From contig CAWINY010000007.1 in the NCBI GenBank assembly GCA_963837635.1, positions 1,116,001-1,180,000 of the forward strand: a stretch of DNA of 64,000 nt, written 5' to 3'. Every line of letters starts with the position of its first letter. The first letter of the stretch is position 1. Shown here one piece after another: positions 16,808 to 25,175 of this stretch. The position numbers and the translations under genes are program-made. The notes under the pieces were generated by a model. That model did no database searches. It was not told the DNA's origin and saw only the letters and a program-made list of their open reading frames with translations. This DNA comes from CAWINY01 sp963837635 (GTDB lineage: Bacteria > Acidobacteriota > Terriglobia > Terriglobales > Acidobacteriaceae).

Positions 16808-16918
16808 ATGAACACGAACAAAGGTGGCCGCAAGGTCGCGCCGAAGAAATCAGCCAAGAAGCCCGCGAAGAAAGCGCCTGCTAAGCGCACCAGCAAGAGT
16901 GCCGCCTGGGTGTCCTAA
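16808..16918 (+). CDS. 36-residue lysine/alanine-rich peptide (histone-tail-like)
   Basis: ATG at 16808 with TAAGGATT upstream. The product is almost entirely Lys, Ala and Pro (PKKSAKKPAKKAPAKRTSK), like the C-terminal tails of histone H1 or bacterial HU-like proteins, but with no globular domain. It would bind nucleic acid through charge. The good ribosome site and its place between two genes on the same strand argue that it is real. Confidence 0.6.
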   Translation: MNTNKGGRKVAPKKSAKKPAKKAPAKRTSKSAAWVS

Positions 16919-16969
16919 CTCCCTGGTCGAAATCTTTCCTTCAACCAATTTCTATGAAAGGTACATAAT

Positions 16970-18064
16970 ATGGCAACTGATGAACAACGAAAAGCACGAT
17001 TAAAACAAATCGCTGCTGACAACTCCGCCTGGGTAGACGAGCGATTCAGCGGATTGGATCAGCGCGGTATGCCCATCGACTTCACCAAAGCTGGAAGCGA
17101 TTCAAGCGACCCATGGCTAGAAGGTGCGAATCTCTGCCCAGAGTTTGACCCCGCAAATCCGATTTTGCAAGCATCGAAGGCGGCGAGAGAAGCTCGGAAG
17201 CAACATAAACATCCGACGTTAGAGTTCACTAAAACTCTGATTGACAACCTGGACGCGGAAGGTCGCAAGGAACTAGCCGCGACGAGTCCCGAAATGTTGG
17301 ACGACGTGGAGGCGGAACAGGTTCGTGACATCTTGAACCTGTGGACCCACAGCACGAGCGATTACCATCCGTGCGGGAGTAACCACGATGAAATCCGTAA
17401 ATTGCTGGCGCTCAGCGCGGACCTACCGCCGAAGAGCACATACCTGGACTTATACCGCGAAGGCGTTCTGACTGCCGAGAATCTCGATCTAGTCTGGGAA
17501 CAGGTCAAAGCCAATGGTGATGCGACCTTCAAGCGCGGCCAACTTCACCAGTTAAGCCAGCGGCAGCTTCAGGAAATCTCATTCCTTTGCAGTGATCCAC
17601 GCATCGAAAACAACCTGAAGGAAGCCGTCATTAGGTTTACGTTTTATGTGCTGGGACTGCAGAAGAATGATTGGGAAGGACTGCTCGAAATTGCTGGCGA
17701 TTCGGAAGACTTCGACCGTAACGATGCCGCTTCGATCATGGCATCTCCTGCTTTACGGCCAGTGATGGAGCTGGCGGCGGGGCATGTGTTCTCTCTCATC
17801 GAACCAACGTTTCCAGGCTGGACTCCAGAACTGGCGCAGTGGTTCCGTGGCTACGTCGGCAATCGCTTTCCGACCGTTGAGTTATTGCTCCGAGGTTGGA
17901 AACACTTACAGACGCTCCAAGCAAAGCAAGAGAGTTACGATGTGCTGCACGATAACTATGAGGCATCGCAACCAACGCCAGAGCGGTTGGACGATCTAGA
18001 TGACCAGAGTATCGAAACCCTGTTGAATGCCACCAAGCGTGAGTATTCGCGCCAGAGGCGTTAA
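16970..18064 (+). CDS. hypothetical protein, first of a four-gene overlapping set
   Basis: 364 residues behind gaaaggtacataat ATG. The protein is acidic and mostly helical, with no signal peptide, membrane segment or Cys motif. The middle (about 145-260) reads as helical repeats (YLDLYREGVLTAENLDLVWE, LQEISFLCSDPRIENNLKE). The stop overlaps the next start (TAATG). No family was recognised. Its size and position make it one of the main cargo genes. Confidence 0.72.
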   Translation: MATDEQRKARLKQIAADNSAWVDERFSGLDQRGMPIDFTKAGSDSSDPWLEGANLCPEFDPANPILQASKAAREARKQHKHPTLEFTKTLIDNLDAEGRKELAATSPEMLDDVEAEQVRDILNLWTHSTSDYHPCGSNHDEIRKLLALSADLPPKSTYLDLYREGVLTAENLDLVWEQVKANGDATFKRGQLHQLSQRQLQEISFLCSDPRIENNLKEAVIRFTFYVLGLQKNDWEGLLEIAGDSEDFDRNDAASIMASPALRPVMELAAGHVFSLIEPTFPGWTPELAQWFRGYVGNRFPTVELLLRGWKHLQTLQAKQESYDVLHDNYEASQPTPERLDDLDDQSIETLLNATKREYSRQRR

Positions 18065-18351
18065 TGAGCCTGTTAAACGATATCGCAGAAAGAGTAGCCA
18101 ACGACGGCCTAACTTTCTCACAACTTGACGCCATCAGGCGGAAGGAAGCGGAGCGCCAGCAGCAGGAAAAAGACAAGGTCGAGGCGCTGGCGTTATTGGC
18201 GAAAGGGAAGCAATACCTTGCGCGGCAGGAAGCGGAGCAAGCAAAATCAGAAGTAGTCGCGCAGTCTCCCCAACCAGTAGTGAACGAATGTGACTCCTGG
18301 TTGGCAGAGTTGAACAACGACATCTTCAAACAAGAGGATTCGTATGAGTGA
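18064..18351 (+). CDS. hypothetical coiled-coil protein
   Basis: 95 residues, starting in a TAATG overlap with the preceding gene. A long charged helix (LDAIRRKEAERQQQEKDKVEALALL, about 22-60) suggests a coiled coil, followed by an acidic C-terminus. Coupled translation implies it works with the 364-residue protein. No family was recognised. Confidence 0.68.
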   Translation: MSLLNDIAERVANDGLTFSQLDAIRRKEAERQQQEKDKVEALALLAKGKQYLARQEAEQAKSEVVAQSPQPVVNECDSWLAELNNDIFKQEDSYE

Positions 18352-18469
18352 CGATCAGTTCAAAAAGTCGCCTCTAGACGATCTTTCCGACATCGAGATA
18401 GAGCAGCTCCTAAAATCCACGCTGGCCCTGTTTGCGAAAAGGCGGCTTGAAGAAAAACAATCTCACTAA
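18344..18469 (+). CDS. 41-residue hypothetical protein
   Basis: ATG at 18344, with AGAGGA seven bases upstream, overlapping the end of the previous gene by 8 bases. The product is an acidic-then-basic helix (DDLSDIEIEQLLKSTLALFA). Unknown role; it is probably the third member of the coupled set. Confidence 0.55.
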   Translation: MSDDQFKKSPLDDLSDIEIEQLLKSTLALFAKRRLEEKQSH

Positions 18470-18484
18470 AGGTAAAACATATCT

Positions 18485-18838
18485 ATGTCTAACAGAAGCT
18501 CAAACCCCCAGCAGGGGAAGAAAATAGAACTCACACGCTCCCAGCAAAATTGTTATGAAGCCTTGCCTGAGGAATTCGTCATCGGCGGGACTTCCGACTT
18601 CGGTCAGCATCTCCCAGCGGATGAAATGACATCGGAAGCCAACAGTGCGAACGCGAGCAAGCGAACTGGCAAGGGCGCTCCCAGAGCGACCAGACCCGAT
18701 GATGCCGCTAAGCCACACAGCACTAATCTCACTGGTGGGGCTGCTCAAATGAAGAGGCTTGTGCGGGCTGCCGATCCGCCGCAGACGCCTACTTCACGGT
18801 TGGCCAAGCGTGATCGCGGCAAGAGTCCCCGCCAATGA
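18485..18838 (+). CDS. hypothetical low-complexity protein
   Basis: 117 residues from an ATG 11 bases behind aaaggtaaaa. It is rich in Ser, Ala, Gln and Arg, has no predicted fold and a basic C-terminus (RLAKRDRGKSPRQ). It may be disordered and nucleic-acid binding. Confidence rests on the ribosome site and collinearity only. Confidence 0.5.
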   Translation: MSNRSSNPQQGKKIELTRSQQNCYEALPEEFVIGGTSDFGQHLPADEMTSEANSANASKRTGKGAPRATRPDDAAKPHSTNLTGGAAQMKRLVRAADPPQTPTSRLAKRDRGKSPRQ

Positions 18839-19174
18839 ATGTCCCCTTGCCAGCCAACCAGCAGCAAGGGGTGTGCCGTGTCGTTTCCTTGTTGAGAGGC
18901 ATGGCACAGGGGGCCAAAAGTATAGCGGTCGCGTTCAATCCTTCTGGACCGCTGCAAAAGGCTCCCCTAATCTAAGGTAACTGCCCTGCCAGATGTAAGT
19001 CATAAATTGCCATGCCAGTCAGTAGTTCGACCACGAATCCGTACTCTCGGCAAGGCATCAAATCGAGTAACCTTTCCGAATAATTAGGCTCCCGTATATA
19101 TGGGGTGATCGGTTTAGCCGATCTGGCGCAAGCGTTTGGATGAGTTAAGCAATTAAGGGACGAGGTGGGTCAAA
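18839..19174. other. intergenic stretch with small hairpin
   Basis: No gene of note in 336 bases. A perfect 6-bp stem (gatcgg, 5-base loop, ccgatc) lies near 19109. It is relatively AT-rich towards the next gene and probably holds a promoter. Confidence 0.4.
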
Positions 19175-19321
19175 ATGACCAACACTGCTAATGCAACAGA
19201 TACGCGGACGGTCGTGCTGAAGGCACCAAGCGGCACGGAAATTATCCAAATCAACAGCAGCCAAAACAGATATGGCGAGCAAATGATTGCCATTACCTTG
19301 AAACGACCAACGCGGAATTAA
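19175..19321 (+). CDS. 48-residue hypothetical protein
   Basis: ATG at 19175 behind a purine-rich site (gggacgaggtgggtcaaa). The product begins MTNTANATDTRTVVLKAPSG and reads as a small beta-rich domain. Not recognised. It immediately precedes the RepA-like ATPase. Confidence 0.5.
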   Translation: MTNTANATDTRTVVLKAPSGTEIIQINSSQNRYGEQMIAITLKRPTRN

Positions 19322-19442
19322 GCCAAGATTTACTCAGGTTAGCTACCTTGAGTAGCCGTGTGAATCGGCTTGGGATGGGGGGTGTTCTCCAGTCCATCTC
19401 CCATCCCGAAAACTTCCCCCGACCTGGAGCGATTGGAGAGCC

Positions 19443-20459
19443 ATGCAAGAAACGCTACATGCGGTTAAATCTACCGCAGTTGAACCAGCCAGCAGCTTAT
19501 GGGATGAGCTGCCTTCGTTTGCGACACTTGAGCACAAGGAATATACCTGGATTGTACCTGACCTGATTCCCGCCGAAGGCATCACCATGATTACTGGAGA
19601 CTTCGGCAGCTTCAAATCATACCTGAGCTATTTTCTGGCCGATGCTATCGCCACAGGAACCGAGTTCATCAACCGCCCTTGCCAGCAGCATCCTGTACTG
19701 ATATTAGACCGTGAAAATTCCCACGCCACGGTATCGAAGCGCAACGAGCTGGTGGGTAATCTCAGACAGGCGAAGAACATAAAAATCGCGGGACTCTTCA
19801 CCGATCCCCCAGCACCAGATGTCGATAATAAGCGCTTGCTGGATTTGTGCCGTGAGCACAAGCCTGTAGTGATTATCGACTCGCTGACGGATTTTCTTTT
19901 GCCAGGGCAAAAGGAAAATGACCCCGATAACATGACCTTGCTGCTTCGATTGATTCGGGAATTGATAAGCGCAGGGGCCGTTGCCGTAATCGTCCTGCAT
20001 CACAAACCGAAGAATGGATCAGCCTACCGTGGCACGACTGCCATTCCCGCAGGCGTCACCGCTGCCTTTGAGGCTGACTTCAGCGATAACCGCATTCTGA
20101 CATTGACTGGCTTTAAGCAGCGGGACGGCGAAAAACTAGAAATCCGCCTGAAGATACACTTCGAATACATTACCGATCCATTCGGGCAGAGGCAGCAGCT
20201 CCCTGTCACCTACGAGGTGTTGGAATCTGGACAATCCGCAGACGCGGTGGAGCAGGAGCTTCAAGATAGGATCGTCGCCTACGTTCGAGACAACCCCAAA
20301 TGCAGTATCGAGGAAGTGACGAAGACCATCAAGAAGCGAAAAGCTGACGTTAGTGCTGCGGTTAAGACTTTAATTCAGAACGGCAGGTTGCGGCGAGATG
20401 GAGTAAAGGCGGGGCTGGAAGCCCCCAACGTTGTCGTAGAGGTGTTTGGTAACTTTTAA
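19443..20459 (+). CDS. RepA-like AAA ATPase / helicase (DnaB-like fold)
   Basis: 338 residues. Walker A at 52-59 (GDFGSFKS), an ILDREN motif (about 87-92), Walker B at 141-147 (PVVIIDS) and a HHKP sensor (VIVLHHKPKNGSAYRGTTAI), the set found in hexameric RepA of RSF1010-type plasmids and phage AAA_25 ATPases. The C-terminal 70 residues (AVEQELQDRIVAYVRDNPKCSIEEV onward) form a winged helix. It is followed directly by repeated ATCGTTCC motifs, suggesting an origin-like region. The likely role is loading or unwinding DNA in replication of the excised element. No primase was recognised nearby. Confidence 0.82.
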   Translation: MQETLHAVKSTAVEPASSLWDELPSFATLEHKEYTWIVPDLIPAEGITMITGDFGSFKSYLSYFLADAIATGTEFINRPCQQHPVLILDRENSHATVSKRNELVGNLRQAKNIKIAGLFTDPPAPDVDNKRLLDLCREHKPVVIIDSLTDFLLPGQKENDPDNMTLLLRLIRELISAGAVAVIVLHHKPKNGSAYRGTTAIPAGVTAAFEADFSDNRILTLTGFKQRDGEKLEIRLKIHFEYITDPFGQRQQLPVTYEVLESGQSADAVEQELQDRIVAYVRDNPKCSIEEVTKTIKKRKADVSAAVKTLIQNGRLRRDGVKAGLEAPNVVVEVFGNF

Positions 20460-20524
20460 TCGTTCCCAATTCCCAATCGTTCCCAGCTTCAGGAACGATC
20501 ACAGTCCATCCCACGGATCGTTCC
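20459..20524. repeat. iteron-like ATCGTTCC repeats after the RepA-like gene
   Basis: ATCGTTCC occurs at 20459-20466, 20476-20483 and 20517-20524, and inverted at 20492-20499. Immediately downstream (20521-20556) GTTCCCCGTTTCCCACT and AGTGGGAACGGGAAC form an imperfect hairpin around ttat. Candidate origin, operator or terminator of the ATPase gene. Confidence 0.6.
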
Positions 20525-20702
20525 CCGTTTCCCACTCTTATAGTGGGAACGGGAACGGTGGACCGATGGCAGCACTGGGGCTGGTTGGAATCCCGACCAG
20601 GAGCCATGAGCTGGTCTGGCAACTGGACACGCAAAGCCACCCCCACGGCAAAGGGTAATCCCATCACCTCCCCCACGCTTCAGGGACGCGCCAGATCGAA
20701 GC

Positions 20703-21914
20703 CTAGCAGTCCGTGGTGTAAGTCTGGATGCGTAAGCAGAAAGTACTGAAGTATCCACCGGCTTTGTTCGTAGAATGGGCGCATGGCGATGGGGACGCGC
20801 AAGCAGCGGGAGAAGCAAGAAGACATCTGGATTGCGCAGGCTGAGCTAGCCTCGGCTCCGGGGCATCCGTTCTATCAGCGCTTGAACGAGTTGCTGGAGG
20901 CGAACCAGTTTGATGAGTTTGTCGAAGGCCGGTGCGCGAAGTTCTATGCGGCCAAGTACGGGCGACCGTCGCTGACGCCGGGCATCTACTTCCGCTCGCT
21001 GCTGATCGGGTACTTCGAGGGCATTGTGGCCGAGCGCGGCGACGCCGACGCGGGAAGACTTGGCGCGGCTGGACCGCAAGCGCAAGAAGCGCATGTCCAA
21101 CCAGGAATGGAAGAGTCCCTCGGATCAGGACGCGCGGATTGCGAAGATGAAGGATGGGCGCACCCATCTGGCGCACAAGGCCGAACACGCGGTCGATCTG
21201 GACACGGGCGCGGTGGTGGCGGTCACGCTGCAAGGTGCTGACCAGGGAGACACGACGACGTTGGACGAGACTCTGAGCGAGGCCGGAATGGCGGTGGCGG
21301 AGTTAGTCGGACGCGAGGCGGAGCAGCGACCGGACGACCAGCCGAAGGTGAATATCAACGGGATCGAAGAGCTAGTGGCCGACAAAGGCTACCACAGCGG
21401 CGCGCTGGTCCAGCGGGTGAAGAGTTACGAGGTGCGCAGCTACATTCCAGAGAAGAAGCAGCCGGGGCGGCGGCACTGGCAGGGCAAGCGAGAAGAGCAA
21501 CAGGCGGTGTACGAGAATCGGCGGCGGGTGCGAGGCGAGTACGGTAAGGGCTTACTGAGGCGGCGTGGTGAGTTGGTGGAACGTAGCTTCGCGCATTGCT
21601 ACGAGACCGGCGGTATGCGGCGCACGTATCTGCGGGGACACGAGAACATCCTGAAGCGGCAACTGATCCACGTGGGAGCCTTCAACCTGAGCCTGATCCT
21701 GCGCAAACTGCTGGGGGCGGGCACGCCGCGGGAGTGGAAAAACCGTGGTGGCCTGCTTCTTTTGCTGTATTTGCTACTTACCCGCCGGGAAAATCGGAAT
21801 CGGCTGTACCAGAGACGAATTTCAAGCTGCCGTGCGAAAGACGTCCCTACGCGGCTGAGCCGATCACGCCGCTGGCCGTGCCGGAAATCAGCTACTTACA
21901 CCACGGACTGCTAG
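20703..21914 (+). mobile_element. IS1182-like insertion sequence, internally deleted
   Basis: Perfect 21-bp terminal inverted repeats at 20703-20723 (ctagcagtccgtggtgtaag-) and 21894-21914. The outer CTAG at each end may be a 4-bp palindromic target duplication. The whole is about 1.2 kb, shorter than the roughly 1.6-1.7 kb expected, because the transposase lacks its middle part. The flanking stretches 20557-20702 and 21915-22198 hold no convincing gene. Confidence 0.88.
20783..21914 (+). pseudogene. IS1182-family transposase, deleted and frameshifted
   Basis: The N-terminal part (20783-21042, MAMGTRKQREKQEDIWIAQA to YFEGIVAERG) is in one frame. The C-terminal part (from about 21042, PTREDLARLDRKRKKRMSNQ to the end) is in another. 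The intervening segment of the family, which carries the early DDE region and the D of the first catalytic strand, is missing at the junction near 21040. The remaining part includes GYHSGALVQR and the ERSFAHCYETGGMRRTYLRG C-terminal signature with the catalytic Glu. The element cannot move by itself but keeps intact ends. Confidence 0.85.
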
Positions 21915-22198
21915 CGCAAGGGCGGGGCATCCTGGGGCGATGGCAAGACTTCACCCGCTCCCCTGCTCTCCCGAGACTCACAGGCAGTTCGACCAAGGTC
22001 GTCCGATAATTGGACACGCTCCGTGGTTTGGCTTTGGGCTGGTTGGAACGGCAGCAAACCCGAAATTTCATTTCCTTGTTGCAGCATAATTCACCGCCGC
22101 AAGGCGAGAAAGGGAAACAATGACTTGTTCTTACTATCCGTCGATTCTTGAAGTTATGGCGGAACGTGACAAAACTTATTACGAAGCTGTTGATTACC

Positions 22199-22387
22199 TC
22201 ATGGCAAAGCATCAATCTTCGTGCGTAACGGGCTGTAAATTTGACGGACCTTCCGAGAAACCGTTTCTTTGGCGAGTCGGGCTTTTAGCTGGTCTACGGT
22301 TGCACTCTGTTGCAACTCGTATACAGCGGTTGTTATTCGTTCGAGATCGGCAACGATGTCGCTGAGGATTTCCTTCAGTTCATTCAT
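22199..22387 (-). CDS. 62-residue helical hypothetical protein
   Basis: ATG at 22387 with a strong ggggaggtaacatcc leader. The product is entirely helical (MNELKEILSDIVADLERITT, then TVDQLKARLAKET) and likely a coiled coil. It is on the minus strand in an otherwise plus-strand region and overlaps a weaker plus-strand open frame. Unknown function. Confidence 0.55.
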   Translation of the reverse strand: MNELKEILSDIVADLERITTAVYELQQSATVDQLKARLAKETVSRKVRQIYSPLRTKIDALP

Positions 22388-22590
22388 GGATGTTACCTCC
22401 CCCAGAACGATTATAACGGTTCCTTTGAATTGCCACCTGCTGTCGGGGTCCACGTCGGTCAGCTAAGTCAACTGAACGATGTACAATCGGACGGGGTAGG
22501 CAGCAAGAACGCCAGCGTATGCATGGGGATTGAAGCAAAGCTCTCGTGTGCGTTAGCACACTGACATGAAACCTGTGAAGTGGGTAGGAA

Positions 22591-22947
22591 ATGAAAAGAA
22601 GCATTGTGATACCAGCGTTGGTTGGAATCGCGCTCTTCACTATCGGTTTCTTAGTGGGCCGTCAGTTCCCGTCTCACCATTATGTTCAGCAAGGCAGTGT
22701 CATATTGGATACTGGAACTGGCGTGGTGGAAACGCTTAAAGAACAAGAAGATAGGAAAGATCAATGCGCTAAGTTCAGATTGTGGTTGACATACGTACCG
22801 CCTGCGCCGACGACTGGCCCTGTAACGCTGGATTATTACTTCAGCCATCCTGAGTTTGGCGATCCAGAATTTAGCAAACCCGAGGCAGAGCGAAAAAAGG
22901 ATGCACGTTGGGGAATGAAGGAACTGCGCTGCGATCAATTCAACTGA
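22591..22947 (+). CDS. membrane-anchored hypothetical protein
   Basis: 118 residues behind gtgggtaggaa ATG. The N-terminal hydrophobic segment (VIPALVGIALFTIGFLVG, about 5-22) is a membrane anchor. The rest is a hydrophilic, probably periplasmic domain with Cys58-like and Cys113-like residues (DQCAKFRLW and ELRCDQF) that could pair. No family was recognised. Confidence 0.65.
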   Translation: MKRSIVIPALVGIALFTIGFLVGRQFPSHHYVQQGSVILDTGTGVVETLKEQEDRKDQCAKFRLWLTYVPPAPTTGPVTLDYYFSHPEFGDPEFSKPEAERKKDARWGMKELRCDQFN

Positions 22948-23342
22948 TAGGGAACGGAACGAGGTTACGGTGGCGCTTGATAAAGTCTCTGGCTGGAAAG
23001 CTGGTAGTTAGGGAATAGGTAAAAGGACGGCCACGAATGATGTGCGGATATAGGGGGGCTGACGGGCCGACAAAGGGCGGCATCAGGCAAGCAATGCGTG
23101 ACGGATGGTGACGGGCGCTGAACTGGGTCCGAAGTGAGTGTAAACCCCTGGAAGACGGGAACTTACAAGCAAAGAAACCTAAATCGACATCTGGCTGGAA
23201 TGATCGGGATTACTTGGACGAAGAGATCTCTTCGCGAAATTGAAAATCAATTGATAATGTTTTGCAGCACTCCGAATTCTTTTGCGGCACTCTCGGAATA
23301 GTTCCCTGAATTTCACCAGCGGGCATCACAATAATCGTCGTG

Positions 23343-23504
23343 ATGGACCCGCTACTGTCGCTGATGGTTCCGATTATCTGCGGGGGGTTCTTGCTCAAAA
23401 ACGTCATATTTGACCGATGGCAACCCGACGAGGCGCTCATGGGGATTTCGGCTGTCGTGTCTTTCCTCACTTGGGCGGTCCTGCACGCTTTAGGGTTGCT
23501 GTGA
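23343..23504 (+). CDS. possible small membrane protein
   Basis: 53 residues with two hydrophobic segments (LLSLMVPIICGGFLL and ISAVVSFLTWAVLHALGLL). The ribosome site is poor and the frame is open slightly upstream, so the start is unsure. Holin-like proteins can look like this, but no lysis genes are present. The rest of 22948-23573 contains nothing else convincing. Confidence 0.33.
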   Translation: MDPLLSLMVPIICGGFLLKNVIFDRWQPDEALMGISAVVSFLTWAVLHALGLL

Positions 23505-23573
23505 CCCAGAAGCCAACAAGGGGGCTGGTGAACGCTCCCAGCAGCAGGCTCCTGAGCGCAGGACGGGGGCATT

Positions 23574-24176
23574 TCAGAATAGCTTCATCATCGCGACTGC
23601 CGTGGCCTTGCTGGCGTCACGGTCGCTGACGCTGATATAACGCATGGTGGAATTGATGCTCCGATGTCCCAGCGCCTGCTTAATGATCGCTAAATTGACG
23701 TTCGCCGCTACCAGTCCCGTAGCCAGCGAATGCTTCAACGTGTGCGGATGTGCCTTTTCTGGTGGCAATCCCGCTTCTGTGGCAATCGAAGCGAACAGCC
23801 TGAAGACCTGGACACGGCTGAGCCGACCGCCCTTGGCACTGGTGAACAGATAATCAGAGCCGTCATTCTGTCGTTGGCTGAGCCATTGGCGCAACGCCTT
23901 AAGTTCGGATAGCAACGGTTCCCCTCTATGGTCTGCAAGCGCCTGGACGGTCTGCAAGCTGCCCTTGAGCCGTTCGATGCGGATGCTACCATCTCGTAGG
24001 TTCACGTCATCTAATCGCAAGGCGGTAATCTCGGAGGCCCGCAAGCCATGCCGAAAGCCCAACAGGAACATTGCCCATTCTCGAACGCCGTGGGCCTTTG
24101 CAGTCCGAAGCACACGCAATATCTCGGACGACTCCAGGCTCACCATCGGTTGCCGCTGCCTCTGCTTCGTCGCCAT
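23574..24176 (-). CDS. small tyrosine recombinase (FimB-size), Arg-II replaced by Lys
   Basis: 200 residues from the ATG at 24176, behind a ggaggattt site. Only the catalytic domain is present, with no separate core-binding domain, as in FimB/FimE-type recombinases. Box I Arg is in GFRHGLRASEITALRLDD. Box II reads PHTLKHSLATGLVAAN, with Lys where HxxR normally has Arg. KQALGHRSINSTMRYISVSD supplies the GH and the Tyr nucleophile. It is last in a minus-strand set with a zinc-ribbon gene and a SprT-like protease. Possible roles are inversion or resolution inside the element; a regulatory role is also possible if the Lys form is weak. Confidence 0.85.
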   Translation of the reverse strand: MATKQRQRQPMVSLESSEILRVLRTAKAHGVREWAMFLLGFRHGLRASEITALRLDDVNLRDGSIRIERLKGSLQTVQALADHRGEPLLSELKALRQWLSQRQNDGSDYLFTSAKGGRLSRVQVFRLFASIATEAGLPPEKAHPHTLKHSLATGLVAANVNLAIIKQALGHRSINSTMRYISVSDRDASKATAVAMMKLF

Positions 24177-24217
24177 AAATCCTCCGACTGGTGGAAAACG
24201 TAACATTACGTGTAATT

Positions 24218-24433
24218 TCAGAGTCGCTGGGTGCATTCTAAGTCCTGTAGTTTCGATGCTGGTTGTTCGCCTGATGTAACACAATGGTTAGTTTGTTTCC
24301 TGCATTGAAGGCACCTGTACACCACGATCCAATGGCCGCCGCTCAGAACCTCATACTGCTTTCGTGCGTGGCCGCCGTTGCAGTGGGAGCATGGGATCAG
24401 CACCGCCCATGAATCGGCGCTAATTGTAGGCAT
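24218..24433 (-). CDS. small zinc-ribbon protein
   Basis: 71 residues. The ATG at 24433 lies in the end of the SprT-like gene (14-base overlap) with GGAGGT just upstream, so translation is coupled. Cys pairs CSHCNGGHA and CLQCRKQT make a zinc ribbon over residues 15-48. The C-terminus is polar. Unknown role, perhaps a DNA-binding adaptor to the neighbouring protease or recombinase. Confidence 0.68.
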   Translation of the reverse strand: MPTISADSWAVLIPCSHCNGGHARKQYEVLSGGHWIVVYRCLQCRKQTNHCVTSGEQPASKLQDLECTQRL

Positions 24434-25175
24434 GGCTACCTCCAGAGTCTCCAGGGATGGGAATGACTGGTTCCCGAGAGCCAGCCATCCCGTAATCGCG
24501 GTTAAACGAGCCGCCGCACTTGCCGCAGTAGGCGTTCAGGTCATCTGTGGACGCTCGCACGATCTGGCCGCACGAGCAGACCCACTTCCGCAATCGTGAG
24601 CCTGACCCCTGACCTCTGGACTTGCCGCCACGAGTGCCGATCCCGAGTGGGCATGGTCGGAACGTCTTGGCTACTGGCAACGCGCCCATGTAATTTCCGA
24701 ATGTGGGCCGTCCATCGGTCGGATAGGTGAGGCTCATGATGGCAGTCTGCACATCAGCGGAGAAATGGGGCAGATCGTAGGCTTGCCCAGCGGCTTCAGC
24801 GACCGTCAGCCCCAGCTCGCGGCAGGCTTCTTTCCAGGCTTTACCATGCCCAGCCGACGCACCAGCAACAACGTGTCCTAGCTCATGAAGTACGGTGCCG
24901 CACAACTGCAACGGCGACTCTTCACCAATGGTGGAGATGGTCACGAGGTCATGGGTCGTGCCGTTCTGCCAAGTGCCGAAGTGACATACGCCTCTGACGC
25001 CATCGACGGACCCATAGCCGATCTTCGTGAACCGTACTCTATCTTTGATTGGCTCCGTGGTTAAACGAGAAATTGCCACATCACGGACGGCAGCGATGAA
25101 CTCTTCGTGTGTCATTGCCATCGGTGGCAGGAGTCCGATTACTTTGCTCGTCGGCAGGTACTTTTGAGTGTTCAT
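24420..25175 (-). CDS. SprT-like zinc metalloprotease
   Basis: 251 residues from the ATG at 25175 (GGAG nine bases upstream). The zincin motif HELGH at 97-101 is followed by H110-G-KAWKEACRELGL, the SprT/Spartan-type third ligand arrangement. A C-terminal zinc ribbon (CSCGQIV... CGKCGG, about 208-230) is also a SprT feature. In eukaryotes Spartan removes DNA-protein crosslinks; bacterial SprT proteins are less understood. It is first of a three-gene minus-strand set with a zinc-ribbon protein and a tyrosine recombinase, whose covalent DNA-protein intermediates would be a plausible substrate. That link is speculation. Confidence 0.8.
   Translation of the reverse strand: MNTQKYLPTSKVIGLLPPMAMTHEEFIAAVRDVAISRLTTEPIKDRVRFTKIGYGSVDGVRGVCHFGTWQNGTTHDLVTISTIGEESPLQLCGTVLHELGHVVAGASAGHGKAWKEACRELGLTVAEAAGQAYDLPHFSADVQTAIMSLTYPTDGRPTFGNYMGALPVAKTFRPCPLGIGTRGGKSRGQGSGSRLRKWVCSCGQIVRASTDDLNAYCGKCGGSFNRDYGMAGSREPVIPIPGDSGGSHAYN

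Noticed and set aside
20543..22090. Gene interrupted by the IS at 20703
   Set aside because: Removing the IS leaves an open frame, but it has no good start and no protein-like composition; the target was probably non-coding.
22120..22365. Plus-strand open frame of 81 codons with a passable ribosome site
   Set aside because: Overlaps the antisense 22199-22387 gene, which has a stronger ribosome site and a coherent coiled-coil sequence; the second half of the plus-strand product looks random.
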